A model generated the notes under the pieces. The model had not been told where the DNA came from, searched no databases, and worked only from the letters and a program-made list of their open reading frames with translations. A stretch of 64,000 nucleotides of DNA from Pectobacterium betavasculorum (GTDB lineage: Bacteria > Pseudomonadota > Gammaproteobacteria > Enterobacterales > Enterobacteriaceae): NCBI RefSeq assembly GCF_000749845.1, contig NZ_JQHM01000012.1:1-64000 (forward strand), written 5' to 3'. Of the stretch, positions 44,178 through 54,236 are shown piece after piece (positions within the stretch are counted from its first letter, which is position 1; each line of letters starts with the position of its first letter). The translations under genes and the position numbers were made by a program.

Positions 44178-44268
44178 GCCTGTCGGTTATCCTGCGAAAT
44201 CGTTGCCATTTCGCGGCGTGTGACTTATTGCACATGGCACGATGCGGATAGTTTTACCACAAACCGTT

Positions 44269-44700
44269 TTATTTGCCGCGGACTAAAGGCAGATTCTCAC
44301 CGCTCCAGCCAGCCAGGCCGTCTTTCAGTACCTGCACACGCTCAAAACCCGCTTTGTGCAAATTATCGGCCGCTTCGCGTGAAGAGAGGCCGTTGGCGCA
44401 TACCACGATAATCGGCTGCGACTTATGTTTTTCAAGTTCACCTACGCTGCCGTTTTTAATGTCGATCGGCAACAGGTTAAATGCGTTGGCAATATGGCCA
44501 CGGCGATAGTCATCACGGTTACGAATATCAACGACGACAGCATCTTCTTTATTAATCAGTCGGATCGCTTCACCACGAACCACTTCTTTCACGTTCGACA
44601 GTTTACTCTTCACAGTAAGTACAATTACCGCAACCAACAGCGCAACCCAGGCGATACTCAAAATAGGGTGCTTGCTAACGAATGGCATAATCTCTTGCAT
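44269..44700 (-). CDS. yibN: Membrane-anchored rhodanese-like protein YibN
   Basis: 143 residues: one N-terminal membrane segment (about 13-32) and a rhodanese domain with catalytic-type C101 in [15 protein letters not shown]. It may transfer sulfane sulfur or act with the Sec/YidC machinery; the exact role is open. It is upstream of secB on the same strand and divergent from envC. In E. coli gpmM lies between yibN and envC; here it does not. Confidence 0.92.
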   Translation of the reverse strand: MQEIMPFVSKHPILSIAWVALLVAVIVLTVKSKLSNVKEVVRGEAIRLINKEDAVVVDIRNRDDYRRGHIANAFNLLPIDIKNGSVGELEKHKSQPIIVVCANGLSSREAADNLHKAGFERVQVLKDGLAGWSGENLPLVRGK

Positions 44701-44945
44701 GGGGTGTAACGGCTCCCGGATCAGTTAAGCAACAAAAATATAAGGTTCCTGAGTATACCTGCGCGATACCGCAATTACAGCCAGTAAGCCAACATAGCGT
44801 ATCGAATCTGCGGCGCGCTTTCCATTTATCTCTATATTGATACGCATAGAGACGCGCCTTTGTGCCATGCTTGTCACGTCTGGAAATAGAAATCAGACAA
44901 GAGACAACTGGTAAGCCGCTGTTCATCGTGGAATAATTTATCGAT

Positions 44946-46247
44946 ATGAGTAAAAACGCGTTATTTGTACAGAGTCGAGTGGTATGTAGCGCAGATCGCC
45001 AGTTATCCGCATTACAAAGGCTGCTCACCCGCTGCGCCAGCGCGCTCTGCGTTGGCGTTTTGCTGTTGCCCGCGATCGGCCAGGCGGAAGATAATCAGGC
45101 ACAGTTGAAGACCCTGCAACAAGATATCGCCGCGAAAGAAAAAAGCGTTCAAGCGCAACAAAAGCAGCGCAGTACATTAGTCCAGCAGTTGAAGAAGCAG
45201 GAGCAGTCCATCTCTCAGGCCAGTCGTCAACTGCATGAAACGCGCAATACGCTGTCCACGCTAAATAAAGAATTAGCCAGCCTCAGCGCCTCTATCGCAA
45301 AACTGCAATCTCAGCAGGATAAGCAACAAACACTCCTTTCCCGCCAGCTTGATGCCGCCTTCCGACAAGGTGAGCACAGCGCACTACAACTCATGCTGAG
45401 CGGAGAAGAAAGCCAGCGTAACGAGCGCATCCTCGCCTACTTCGGCTATCTGAATGAAGCACGACAGAAATCCATCAACGAGTTGCAGCAAACTCGCATA
45501 GAACTGGCAAATCAGCGGCGTCAGTTAGAACAAAAACAGACGCAGCAAAAAACGCTGTTAAGTGACCAGCAGCAGCAACAGCAAACACTGGAACAGGCGC
45601 AGTCAGCGCGGAAGAAAACGCTGTCGACGCTGGAAAGCTCGCTGGAAAAAGATCAGCAGCAGTTAACGGAACTGCGCCAGAATGAAACCCGATTGCGCGA
45701 TCAGATCGCCCGTGCCGAGCGAGAAGCGAAAGCCCGTGCGGAACGGGAAGCTCGCGAGGCCGCCAAGGTTCGAGCCAAAGAAGAGCAGGCCAAACGCAGC
45801 GGCAGCAGTTATAAACCCACCGAAGGTGAACGTTCATTGATGGCGCGCACAGGCGGTTTAGGGCGACCGTCTGGTCAAGCTATCTGGCCGGTTAATGGCC
45901 GTATCGAGCACCGTTTCGGCGAACCACTACAGGGTGAGCTACGCTGGAAAGGCTTGGTGATTAACGCACCAGAAGGGACGGAAGTAAAAGCCATCGCTGA
46001 CGGTACCGTACTGATGGCCGATTGGCTACAGGGTTATGGTCTGGTTGTTGTTGTGCAGCACGGTAAAGGCGATATGAGCCTGTACGGTTACAACCAGAGC
46101 GCATTGGTCTCCGTTGGCGCTCAGGTCAAAGCGGGTCAATCTATTGCACTGGTCGGTACCAGCGGCGGGCAGAGCCAGCCCGGACTGTATTTTGAAATCC
46201 GTCGCCAAGGTCAGGCGGTTAATCCACAACCTTGGCTGGGAAGATAG
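44946..46247 (+). CDS. envC: Murein hydrolase activator EnvC
   Basis: 433 residues (E. coli 419): a signal peptide (cleavage near IGQA-ED, about residue 47), two long coiled coils (about 50-280) and a C-terminal LytM/M23 domain (about 315-433). The metal ligands of active LytM enzymes are lost: YGYNQS replaces YGH, and LYFEIRR replaces HxHFE. This matches EnvC, which has no hydrolase activity but activates amidases AmiA and AmiB at the septum through FtsEX. Confidence 0.96.
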   Translation: MSKNALFVQSRVVCSADRQLSALQRLLTRCASALCVGVLLLPAIGQAEDNQAQLKTLQQDIAAKEKSVQAQQKQRSTLVQQLKKQEQSISQASRQLHETRNTLSTLNKELASLSASIAKLQSQQDKQQTLLSRQLDAAFRQGEHSALQLMLSGEESQRNERILAYFGYLNEARQKSINELQQTRIELANQRRQLEQKQTQQKTLLSDQQQQQQTLEQAQSARKKTLSTLESSLEKDQQQLTELRQNETRLRDQIARAEREAKARAEREAREAAKVRAKEEQAKRSGSSYKPTEGERSLMARTGGLGRPSGQAIWPVNGRIEHRFGEPLQGELRWKGLVINAPEGTEVKAIADGTVLMADWLQGYGLVVVVQHGKGDMSLYGYNQSALVSVGAQVKAGQSIALVGTSGGQSQPGLYFEIRRQGQAVNPQPWLGR

Positions 46248-46249
46248 TC

Positions 46250-47197
46250 TTGTCTTATTTAACCAAAGTACCGTTATTGGCATTGAGTCTGTTCGCACTT
46301 TCTCCTTTGGCGCTGGCCGGAAAGCTTTCCATCGTCATCGATGATTTCGGCTATCGCCCACATAATGAAAACCAAATACTGGCGATGCCTACGGCAATTT
46401 CCGTCGCAGTATTACCTAACGCGCCGTACGCCCGTCAGATGGCGACCAAAGCTCATCAGCAAGGGCGAGAAGTGCTGATCCATCTTCCGATGGCGCCGAT
46501 GAGCAAGCAGCCGCTGGAACGTGACACCCTACGCCCAGATATGAGCAACGACGAGATTCAGCGCATCATTCGTCAGTCGGTCAACAACGTGCCTTATGCA
46601 GTGGGGTTAAACAACCATATGGGCAGCGCGATGACCGCCAGCCTGCCCGGTATGCAAAAGGTCATGCAGGCGCTCAGCGCCTACCAACTCTACTTCCTCG
46701 ATAGTATGACCATTGGCAGCAGCCAATCGAGTCAGGCCGCGGCAGGAACAGGCGTCAAAGTCATCAAACGCAAAGTCTTCCTGGATGATTCGCAAAACGA
46801 AGCCGAAATTCGTAAACAGTTTACCCGTGCGGTGCAAATCGCCCGCAATAGCGGTTCCGCTATTGCTATCGGGCATCCACATCCTTCAACCATCCGCGTC
46901 TTGCAGCAGATGCTGCCCACGCTGGATACCGATATCGTCTTAGTGCGTCCCAGCCAGTTGCTGAATGAGCCGACGCGGCAGTATGAGCCTCAGCCACAAC
47001 AGCCAGCCAAGCCGCGTAATCCGTTCCGTGGCATACCGCAATGTCAGGTCAAACAGCTGCCGGAACCGGTGAAAAACGATGTGTTCTTCAATCTAGTGAG
47101 CAACAGCATTCGGGACAGTGCGCCGGTGCTGTTTATCAAGCACCGCTGGCAAACCTGGATTGCCCCTGCCGAGACGGAAACGCACAAGCAGCCGTAA
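46250..47197 (+). CDS. yibQ: Periplasmic divergent polysaccharide deacetylase family protein YibQ
   Basis: 315 residues if started at the TTG at 46250, which has GGGAAG eight bases upstream and gives a clean signal peptide (LTKVPLLALSLFALSPLALA). A TTG at 46232 overlapping envC is the alternative. The domain keeps IVIDDFGYRPHN and IHLPMAP, typical of the family (DUF610), with substrate unknown. It is coupled to envC, as in E. coli. Confidence 0.88.
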   Translation: MSYLTKVPLLALSLFALSPLALAGKLSIVIDDFGYRPHNENQILAMPTAISVAVLPNAPYARQMATKAHQQGREVLIHLPMAPMSKQPLERDTLRPDMSNDEIQRIIRQSVNNVPYAVGLNNHMGSAMTASLPGMQKVMQALSAYQLYFLDSMTIGSSQSSQAAAGTGVKVIKRKVFLDDSQNEAEIRKQFTRAVQIARNSGSAIAIGHPHPSTIRVLQQMLPTLDTDIVLVRPSQLLNEPTRQYEPQPQQPAKPRNPFRGIPQCQVKQLPEPVKNDVFFNLVSNSIRDSAPVLFIKHRWQTWIAPAETETHKQP

Positions 47198-47235
47198 CTT
47201 CAGACGCGTGTTCGCACGAGTTATTCACGGCAGGG

Positions 47236-48267
47236 TTATGTCTCATCCCAGTTGAGAATAACCTTGCCCGACTGACCCGAGCGCATGGCATCGAACCCTT
47301 TTTGAAACTCATCGATATGAAAGCGGTGGGTGATAATCGGTGACAAATCCAGCCCGGACTGGATCAGTGCCGACATTTTGTACCAGGTTTCGAACATTTC
47401 CCGACCGTAGATACCTTTGATAAACAATCCCTTAAAAATCACCTCGCCCCAGTCAATCGACATCGGTTCATGCGGAATGCCCAGCATGGCGATACGCCCA
47501 CCGTGGTTCATCGCTTTCAACATCGTGCGAAAGGCCGATGGTGCGCCCGACATCTCTAACCCAATATCAAACCCCTCAGTCATGCCCAGTTCTATTATCA
47601 CGTCAGCCAGCTTTTCTTCTGCCACATTGACGGCACGCGTTGCCCCCATTTTACTGGCCAACTCCAGACGGTACGCATTCACATCGGTAATCACAACATT
47701 CCTTGCGCCAACATGGCGGCACACCGCCGCGGCCATCATGCCTATCGGCCCTGCCCCGGCAATCAACACATCTTCGCCGACTAAATCGAAGGAAAGTGCG
47801 GTATGTACGGCGTTACCGAAAGGGTCGAAGATGGCGGCCAACTCGTCAGAGATATTGTCGGGAATGCGAAATGCGTTGTAGGCAGGAATCACCAGATATT
47901 CTGCGAACGAACCGGGACGGTTTACCCCGACGCCGATGGCGTTGCGGCATAAGTGGCGTCTCCCAGCACGACAGTTGCGGCAGTAGCCACAGGTAATATG
48001 TCCCTCGCCAGAAACCCGATCGCCAATATGAAAACCGTTAACCTCCTGACCAATCGCAACAATTTCACCCACGTACTCATGCCCGACAACCATCGGAACG
48101 GGAATGGTCTTCTGTGACCATTCGTCCCAGTTATAGATATGCACATCCGTTCCGCAAATCGCGCTTTTGCGGATTTTAATCATGATGTCGTTATGCCCAA
48201 GCTCCGGCGTGGGGGCATCCATCATCCAGATACCTTCTTCCGGCCGCAGTTTTGCCAATGCTTTCAT
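47236..48267 (-). CDS. tdh: L-threonine 3-dehydrogenase Tdh
   Basis: 343 residues (E. coli 341). A zinc alcohol dehydrogenase family enzyme: catalytic zinc site with C38 in [12 protein letters not shown] and H in VVGHEYVG, structural zinc cysteines in [18 protein letters not shown] loop [10 protein letters not shown]. It oxidises threonine to 2-amino-3-ketobutyrate, the substrate of Kbl, encoded 10 bases upstream. Confidence 0.97.
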   Translation of the reverse strand: MKALAKLRPEEGIWMMDAPTPELGHNDIMIKIRKSAICGTDVHIYNWDEWSQKTIPVPMVVGHEYVGEIVAIGQEVNGFHIGDRVSGEGHITCGYCRNCRAGRRHLCRNAIGVGVNRPGSFAEYLVIPAYNAFRIPDNISDELAAIFDPFGNAVHTALSFDLVGEDVLIAGAGPIGMMAAAVCRHVGARNVVITDVNAYRLELASKMGATRAVNVAEEKLADVIIELGMTEGFDIGLEMSGAPSAFRTMLKAMNHGGRIAMLGIPHEPMSIDWGEVIFKGLFIKGIYGREMFETWYKMSALIQSGLDLSPIITHRFHIDEFQKGFDAMRSGQSGKVILNWDET

Positions 48268-48277
48268 GACAGCTTCC

Positions 48278-49474
48278 TTAGATGATCACACCCATACGCT
48301 TACCCACACGGATAAAAGCCTCGACGGCGAATTGGATTTGCTGCGGTGTGTGAGCTGCCGACATTTGGGTACGAATACGCGCCTGACCAAGAGGAACCAC
48401 AGGATAGAAAAAGCCCGCGACATAAACGCCTTCCCGCTGTAGTGCCAGCGCAAAATCCTGCGCCAACTGTGCTTCACCCAGCATCACGGGAATAATCGCG
48501 TGATCCGCCCCCGCCAGCGTGAATCCTGCGGCCATCATCTTTTCACGAAACAGACGGGCGTTTTCCCACAGCCGCTCACGCCGTTCTCCGCCATGTTCCA
48601 GTAGATCCAGCACGCTGAGTGATGCAGTGACAATGGCAGGCGCGAGCGAATTGGAAAACAGATAGGGTCGAGAGCGCTGACGCAGCCAGTCAATCACCTC
48701 ACGCTTGCCCGCCGTATAGCCACCTGACGCACCACCCAACGCTTTACCTAACGTGCCAGTGATAATATCGACGCGATCCATTACCCCACAGTGTTCATGT
48801 GTTCCGCGCCCATGTTCACCGACAAATCCCACCGCATGGGAATCATCGACCATGACGAGCGCATCATAGCGGTCCGCCAGGTCGCAAACCCCCTGTAGGT
48901 CTGCAATCACGCCGTCCATAGAGAAAACACCGTCGGTGGCAATCATGATGTGCCTTGCTCCTCCGGCTCTGGCCAGTTGCAGTTGTGCTTCCAACTGGCT
49001 CATATCGTTATTGGCGTAACGATAGCGTCGTGCCTTCGATAGCCGAATTCCGTCGATGATCGAGGCGTGGTTAAGCGCATCGGAAATAATCGCATCCTCT
49101 GCGCCCATTAACGTTTCAAACAGCCCGCCATTGGCATCAAAACAGGAGGAATAGAGAATCGCGTCCTCCATTCCCAGAAAATCGGCCAGCTTACGCTCCA
49201 GCTGTTTGTGGATATCCTGTGTTCCGCAGATGAAGCGCACCGATGCCATGCCGAAGCCGTGGCTATCCAATCCAGCTTTTGCCGCGGCAATCAACTCGGG
49301 GCTGTCCGCCAGACCAAGATAATTATTGGCACAGAAATTGAGCAGACGATCGCTGTCCATTACCTCGATCTCAGCCTGCTGCGCAGAGGTGATAATACGC
49401 TCTTCCTTGAAAACTCCCTCAGTGCGGGCAGCCATGATTTGTGTAGTAAGTTGTTGATAAAAAGCGGCAGGCAT
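48278..49474 (-). CDS. kbl: 2-amino-3-ketobutyrate CoA ligase Kbl
   Basis: 398 residues, as in E. coli. A PLP enzyme of the alpha-oxoamine synthase family, with the cofactor lysine in [15 protein letters not shown] and the aspartate in [11 protein letters not shown]. It converts 2-amino-3-ketobutyrate and CoA to glycine and acetyl-CoA. It is the first gene of the kbl-tdh threonine degradation operon, divergent from hldD. Confidence 0.97.
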   Translation of the reverse strand: MPAAFYQQLTTQIMAARTEGVFKEERIITSAQQAEIEVMDSDRLLNFCANNYLGLADSPELIAAAKAGLDSHGFGMASVRFICGTQDIHKQLERKLADFLGMEDAILYSSCFDANGGLFETLMGAEDAIISDALNHASIIDGIRLSKARRYRYANNDMSQLEAQLQLARAGGARHIMIATDGVFSMDGVIADLQGVCDLADRYDALVMVDDSHAVGFVGEHGRGTHEHCGVMDRVDIITGTLGKALGGASGGYTAGKREVIDWLRQRSRPYLFSNSLAPAIVTASLSVLDLLEHGGERRERLWENARLFREKMMAAGFTLAGADHAIIPVMLGEAQLAQDFALALQREGVYVAGFFYPVVPLGQARIRTQMSAAHTPQQIQFAVEAFIRVGKRMGVII

Positions 49475-49717
49475 AGCGTCACTCTCCCATAAAAAGATCG
49501 CTTTATGGTGTTTAAGCTAGCGGATATGGGCAAAAATGCGGGGTAAACAGTCTGAAAATGTAGGCTTCGTCACGGCCTGAATTATCTTAAAAAAACGGGT
49601 GACAATATGGGATAAATTAACCTCTGGCTGCTTGCGGCAAAATGAAATGCTATTATAGCGGTCATAAACAGTGTGGGGCGCGGTGCCTCACCGGCAAGAT
49701 TAACAAAGGTCGCACCC

Positions 49718-50650
49718 ATGATTATCGTTACTGGCGGTGCCGGTTTTATCGGCAGCAATATCGTAAAATCTCTGAATGACATCGGCTACCGGGACATTCT
49801 GGTTGTCGATAACCTGAAAGACGGTACCAAGTTCGCCAATCTGGTCGATCTGGACATCGCAGATTACGTGGATAAGGAAGATTTCATTGCCAGCATCGTT
49901 GCAGGCGACGATCTGGGCGATATTGATGCCGTATTCCATGAAGGCGCTTGCTCTTCCACCACCGAGTGGGACGGCAAATACATGATGGATAACAACTATC
50001 AGTATTCTAAAGACGTGCTGCACTACTGCCTCGATCGCAGTATTCCGTTCCTGTATGCCTCGTCTGCCGCGACCTACGGCGGTCGCAACGATAACTTCAT
50101 CGAAGAACGTCAATACGAGCAGCCGCTGAACGTCTATGGTTACTCCAAGTTTCTGTTCGATCAGTACGTGCGTGAGATTCTGCCGGAAGCGGAATCGCAG
50201 ATCTGCGGTTTCCGCTATTTCAACGTCTACGGACCGCGCGAAGGCCACAAAGGCAGCATGGCAAGCGTGGCGTTCCACCTGAACAACCAGATTAATCAGG
50301 GTGAAAATCCGAAACTGTTCTCCGGTAGTGAGAACTTCAAGCGTGACTTCATCTACGTCGGCGATGTCGCGGCGGTCAACCTGTGGTTCTGGCAGAACGG
50401 TGTTTCCGGCATCTTCAACTGCGGTACCGGCCGCGCCGAATCCTTCCAGGCTGTCGCCGACGCCACGCTCGCTTTCCATAAAAAAGGCAGCGTGGAATAC
50501 ATCGAATTCCCAGAAAAGCTAAAAGGCCGCTATCAGGCCTATACGCAGGCCGACCTCACTAACTTGCGTGCTGCGGGCTACGATAAGCCGTTCAAAACTG
50601 TCGCCGAAGGCGTGGCGGAATACATGGCCTGGCTGAACCGTACCGTTTAA
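49718..50650 (+). CDS. hldD: ADP-L-glycero-D-manno-heptose 6-epimerase HldD
   Basis: From the ATG at 49718 ([14 protein letters not shown]) it has 310 residues, the E. coli length; the reading from 49673 lacks conservation. It is an extended short-chain dehydrogenase with NADP loop GGAGFIG, and Y140 and K144 in VYGYSKF. It makes the heptose donor for the LPS inner core. It heads hldD-waaF-waaC-waaL, all rightward. Confidence 0.98.
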   Translation: MIIVTGGAGFIGSNIVKSLNDIGYRDILVVDNLKDGTKFANLVDLDIADYVDKEDFIASIVAGDDLGDIDAVFHEGACSSTTEWDGKYMMDNNYQYSKDVLHYCLDRSIPFLYASSAATYGGRNDNFIEERQYEQPLNVYGYSKFLFDQYVREILPEAESQICGFRYFNVYGPREGHKGSMASVAFHLNNQINQGENPKLFSGSENFKRDFIYVGDVAAVNLWFWQNGVSGIFNCGTGRAESFQAVADATLAFHKKGSVEYIEFPEKLKGRYQAYTQADLTNLRAAGYDKPFKTVAEGVAEYMAWLNRTV

Positions 50651-50673
50651 TCGGATAAGGATTCATAAGCGGT

Positions 50674-51777
50674 ATGAAAATTTTGGTCATCGGCCCTTCC
50701 TGGGTCGGCGATATGATGATGTCGCACAGCCTTTATCGCACGCTAAAGGCTGAACACCCAGAAGCGGTCATTGACGTGATGGCACCAGCCTGGTGCCGTC
50801 CGCTGCTGGCACGGATGCCGGAAGTCAATCAGGCGTTAGCTATGCCGCTAGGTCACGGCGCACTTGAACTGGGGGAGCGCCGTCGTCTTGGCGTCTCGCT
50901 GCGCGATGCGGGCTATGACCGAGCATACGTGCTGCCCAACTCCTTCAAATCTGCGCTAGTGCCGTTCTTTGCCAACATTCCGCAGCGCACTGGCTGGCGT
51001 GGCGAGATGCGTTACAGGCTGCTGAATGACTTACGCGTGCTGGATAAAACCGCATTTCCGCTTATGGTTCAGCGCTACACCGCATTAGCCTATGACCGTA
51101 GCCGTATTCGTCGTGCCGAGGACTTACCGCAGCCGTTACTTTGGCCACAGTTACAGGTTAATCAGACTGAAATTGCAGCCATAACGCAGGCCTTTGATCT
51201 CAGCGATGAACGCCCCATCATCGGCTTTTGTCCCGGTGCCGAATTTGGCCCTGCCAAACGCTGGCCACATTATCACTATGCTGCATTGGCACAATCACTG
51301 ATTGAGCGCGGTTACCAGATAGCGCTATTCGGTTCCGCCAATGATCGTTCGGCCTGTGACGATATCCTTCAGGGATTAACGGAAGACGCCCGACAGCACT
51401 GCGCCAATCTGGCGGGGGAAACCTCGCTGGAACAAGCCGTTGTCTTGATTGCCGCTTGCCATGCCGTTGTCAGCAATGACTCTGGGCTCATGCACGTCGC
51501 AGCGGCACTTCATCGTCCGCTTGTCGCGCTTTATGGCCCGAGCAGCCCTGACTTTACTCCGCCATTGTCTCATCAGGCTGAAGTGATTCGCCTGATTACC
51601 GGTTATCACCGGGTGCGCAAAGGGGATGCTGAACAAGGTTATCACCAGAGTTTGATCGATATTCAGCCCGAGCGCGTGCTCAGCGCACTGGATAAGTATC
51701 TCGTTCAGGAAGAAAGTCTCATTTCGAAAGGAAGCCCCGTTCTGGAAGAAAATCAGGTGCCGGGAGCGGGCGCATGA
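50674..51777 (+). CDS. waaF: ADP-heptose:LPS heptosyltransferase II WaaF
   Basis: 367 residues of the GT9 family. It starts MKILVIGPSWVGDMMMSHSLYR; the C-terminal donor site has FCPGAEFGPAKRWPHYHYA and NDSGLMHVAAAL. It adds the second heptose to the inner core. It begins 23 bases after hldD and overlaps waaC by four bases. The C-terminal tail (about 350-367) is longer than the E. coli protein (348). Confidence 0.97.
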   Translation: MKILVIGPSWVGDMMMSHSLYRTLKAEHPEAVIDVMAPAWCRPLLARMPEVNQALAMPLGHGALELGERRRLGVSLRDAGYDRAYVLPNSFKSALVPFFANIPQRTGWRGEMRYRLLNDLRVLDKTAFPLMVQRYTALAYDRSRIRRAEDLPQPLLWPQLQVNQTEIAAITQAFDLSDERPIIGFCPGAEFGPAKRWPHYHYAALAQSLIERGYQIALFGSANDRSACDDILQGLTEDARQHCANLAGETSLEQAVVLIAACHAVVSNDSGLMHVAAALHRPLVALYGPSSPDFTPPLSHQAEVIRLITGYHRVRKGDAEQGYHQSLIDIQPERVLSALDKYLVQEESLISKGSPVLEENQVPGAGA

Positions 51778-52757
51778 GAGTACTGATCGTGAAAACATCG
51801 TCGATGGGCGATGTGCTACATACGTTACCCGCCTTAACCGACGCAATGCAGGCTATTCCCGGTATCCAGTTCGACTGGGTCGTTGAAGAAGGTTTCGCAC
51901 AAATTCCAAGCTGGCACCCCGCAGTTTCCCGGGTCATTCCGGTGGCAATTCGCCGCTGGCGCAAAAGCTGGTTCAGCACCTCAATACGTCAGGAACGTGC
52001 AGAATTTAAGCGTCAACTCCATCAATACCGCTACGATGCGGTGATTGATGCGCAGGGACTGATTAAAAGCGCGCTACTGGTTACGCGACTCGCCAACGGT
52101 AAGAAACACGGATTAGATTGCAAGAGAGCGCGTGAGCCGCTGGCGAGCTGGTTTTATAACTGCCGCCATCCGATAAGCCGTCGACAACATGCTGTCGAGC
52201 GCGTGCGCGAACTGTTTGCCGCCAGTCTGGGTTATCGGAAACCCGCCGAGCGCGGCGATTATGCCATTGCCCAGCGCTTCCTTTCTCAGCCGCCCAAAGA
52301 CGCCAACCGCTATCTGGTGTTTCTCCACGCCACGACGCGTGATGAAAAACACTGGCCGGAAGGGCACTGGCGCGAGCTGATTGCGCTATTGGCATCAAGT
52401 GGACTACACATTAAGCTTCCCTGGGGAGCGGAACATGAGCACCAACGTGCATTACGATTAGCGGAAGGCTTCCCACACGTCGATGTCTTACCGCGTCTGA
52501 CGTTGCAACAGGTCGCCGAGGTGCTCGTGGGTGCCAAGGCCGTTGTTTCCGTCGATACCGGGCTTAGCCATCTGACGGCGGCACTGGATCGCCCAAATAT
52601 CACCTTATACGGCCCCACCGACCCTGGGTTGATTGGCGGCTATGGGATGAATCAGGTGGTGGAAATGTCTGAAAACCAGCAAATGGAGACAATTCCTGCT
52701 AGTCTCGTCCATCAAAAATTAGAGATGCTGATAGAATTACCTGCATCAGGCGAGTGA
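51774..52757 (+). CDS. waaC: ADP-heptose:LPS heptosyltransferase I WaaC
   Basis: 327 residues of GT9. It starts [21 protein letters not shown], with the glycine-aspartate acceptor loop, and has [15 protein letters not shown] and [12 protein letters not shown] for ADP-heptose. It adds the first heptose to Kdo. It overlaps both waaF (4 bases) and the GTG start assigned to waaL (4 bases), so the genes are translationally coupled. Confidence 0.97.
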   Translation: MRVLIVKTSSMGDVLHTLPALTDAMQAIPGIQFDWVVEEGFAQIPSWHPAVSRVIPVAIRRWRKSWFSTSIRQERAEFKRQLHQYRYDAVIDAQGLIKSALLVTRLANGKKHGLDCKRAREPLASWFYNCRHPISRRQHAVERVRELFAASLGYRKPAERGDYAIAQRFLSQPPKDANRYLVFLHATTRDEKHWPEGHWRELIALLASSGLHIKLPWGAEHEHQRALRLAEGFPHVDVLPRLTLQQVAEVLVGAKAVVSVDTGLSHLTAALDRPNITLYGPTDPGLIGGYGMNQVVEMSENQQMETIPASLVHQKLEMLIELPASGE

Positions 52758-54052
52758 TATCGCTCCCGACTGTGAACAAATACATGCTCAATGAATTAAG
52801 GTACGAACTGGGAAAAACGCCCAGTATAAGTTCGACTGTCGCGCTTACAACAATCTTCCCCGGCTGTTTACTCACATTAGCCATTATGCCATTTAGTAGC
52901 ATCCTTGCCGGGTGGCTTTTTTATCTCACGGGTTCACTATCTGTCTTCTATGTGGTAACACACTTAAGAGCGGTAATGGCCGCTAAGCGGTTATTACTGA
53001 TTCCGCTTTGCCTGCTGTCTATCGGCTTAACCAATCTCATTTGGTATCACCAATATTATCAACCTGATAACCCTTTCCCTTATGTGTATAACGCCTATAA
53101 AACATCTGCACATGCTGGTATTTTGGGCGCATTTATCCTGCTGACAGCCCTGCATATCTCGCAAAAAAAGCAGCAACAATCGCTCTTCTGCATCATTGGA
53201 ATATGTGTGTTCACACTGGGTTATGCGTTTTACCAGTCACTGTTCAGTGGAATGCATCGTATTGGGCTGGTATTTGGCACCGCAACCAGCGCAGCCTACT
53301 TTCTCACCTTCATTGGCGCGTTAAGCGCACAGGCGCTGCTTAAGCTCGATTCGGCTTATAAGTATTACCTTTATCTGGGGCATTTTCTGTTAGTCACTAT
53401 CGCTATTTTTCTAACAGAAACGCGAGCTGCTATATTCGTCTACCCTATTGTTGGTGCGACCATTTTATTGTCCGAAGTCAGGCACAATAAGCCGTTATTC
53501 ATCAAAGCATTCATCGGTTCATCGGCCACTATTCTCCTGTGTTTATTCCTTTTTCAGGAAACAATTCATCAGCGTGTCAACGATCTGATTAGCGACATAC
53601 ACAGTTACAGCATGAATAACAGCAGGACATCGGTTGGTGCACGCATCGCGATGTACCAATCCGGTGCCGAAGCAGGAGAAGAAGCCTTGCTCGGACAATC
53701 TGCTGAACAGCGGTCAGAACGCATCATTGCACAAGCAGAACAAAAACCGAGCTTAGCTGGCGCAGTTGAATATCTGAACGTCCATCTACATAACGAAGTG
53801 ATTGATGCTTTTTCTCTTAAAGGGCTATCAGGAGCGATATTGTTAATCTTGTTCTACGCATCTTTATTTTATTTTTCATTTTTTATTTTGCGTAGTCACC
53901 TCTCAGCCGCACTGCTTTTTGCCCTGATCATGTATGGACTTAGCGATGTCATTCTCTATTCACGGGACATGCTTATTACGTGGCTGATGGCTTTTTGCCT
54001 CGGTACAACGCTGACCGGAAAATGGCTAAAGAATGAGTCCTGTTATAATTAG
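52754..54052 (+). CDS. waaL: O-antigen ligase WaaL
   Basis: 432 residues from the GTG at 52754, which overlaps the waaC stop; the ATG at 52784 is an alternative. About eleven or twelve membrane segments and one large periplasmic loop (about 280-350). The conserved ligase residues are visible: arginine in [12 protein letters not shown] and H346 in [14 protein letters not shown]. It joins undecaprenyl-linked O antigen to the lipid A core in the periplasm. It lies before the JUMPStart element. Confidence 0.9.
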   Translation: MISLPTVNKYMLNELRYELGKTPSISSTVALTTIFPGCLLTLAIMPFSSILAGWLFYLTGSLSVFYVVTHLRAVMAAKRLLLIPLCLLSIGLTNLIWYHQYYQPDNPFPYVYNAYKTSAHAGILGAFILLTALHISQKKQQQSLFCIIGICVFTLGYAFYQSLFSGMHRIGLVFGTATSAAYFLTFIGALSAQALLKLDSAYKYYLYLGHFLLVTIAIFLTETRAAIFVYPIVGATILLSEVRHNKPLFIKAFIGSSATILLCLFLFQETIHQRVNDLISDIHSYSMNNSRTSVGARIAMYQSGAEAGEEALLGQSAEQRSERIIAQAEQKPSLAGAVEYLNVHLHNEVIDAFSLKGLSGAILLILFYASLFYFSFFILRSHLSAALLFALIMYGLSDVILYSRDMLITWLMAFCLGTTLTGKWLKNESCYN

Positions 54053-54153
54053 CGCGTGGCTGAAGTATTTACCTCTGTGAGAGGGAGATGGGTTTTAGTA
54101 CCATAGCGGGAAAATTGGCGCACCGACACCGATGTGTCGCCATAGGGGCAAAT

Positions 54154-54192
54154 CAGTCAACTGGTAGCTGTCGAGCCAGGGGCGGTAGCGTG
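54154..54192 (+). promoter_or_regulatory. JUMPStart sequence with ops element (RfaH recruitment)
   Basis: The 39 bases match the JUMPStart consensus nearly throughout, including CTGGTAGCTGT (54161-54171) and GAGCCAGG. The last 12 bases, GGCGGTAGCGTG (54181-54192), are a perfect ops element, where RNA polymerase pauses and RfaH loads. It is 45 bases before the waaQ GTG, in a 184-base gap, so it must lie in the leader of the waaQ operon. Confidence 0.95.
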
Positions 54193-54236
54193 CCTGCAAT
54201 AAAATAATAACCTTTTGATTACATGAAGGAAAACGA

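Noticed and set aside
44047-44268. Possible degraded grxC
   Set aside because: No CPYC motif or other glutaredoxin segment was seen in the minus-strand frames, so a pseudogene cannot be supported.
45900-46247. EnvC C-terminal domain as an active LytM endopeptidase
   Set aside because: The metal-binding histidines are replaced (YGYNQS, LYFEIR), which is normal for EnvC activators.
49700-50479. 259-codon open frame opposite hldD
   Set aside because: It is fully antisense to a conserved epimerase and has no ribosome site or family features.
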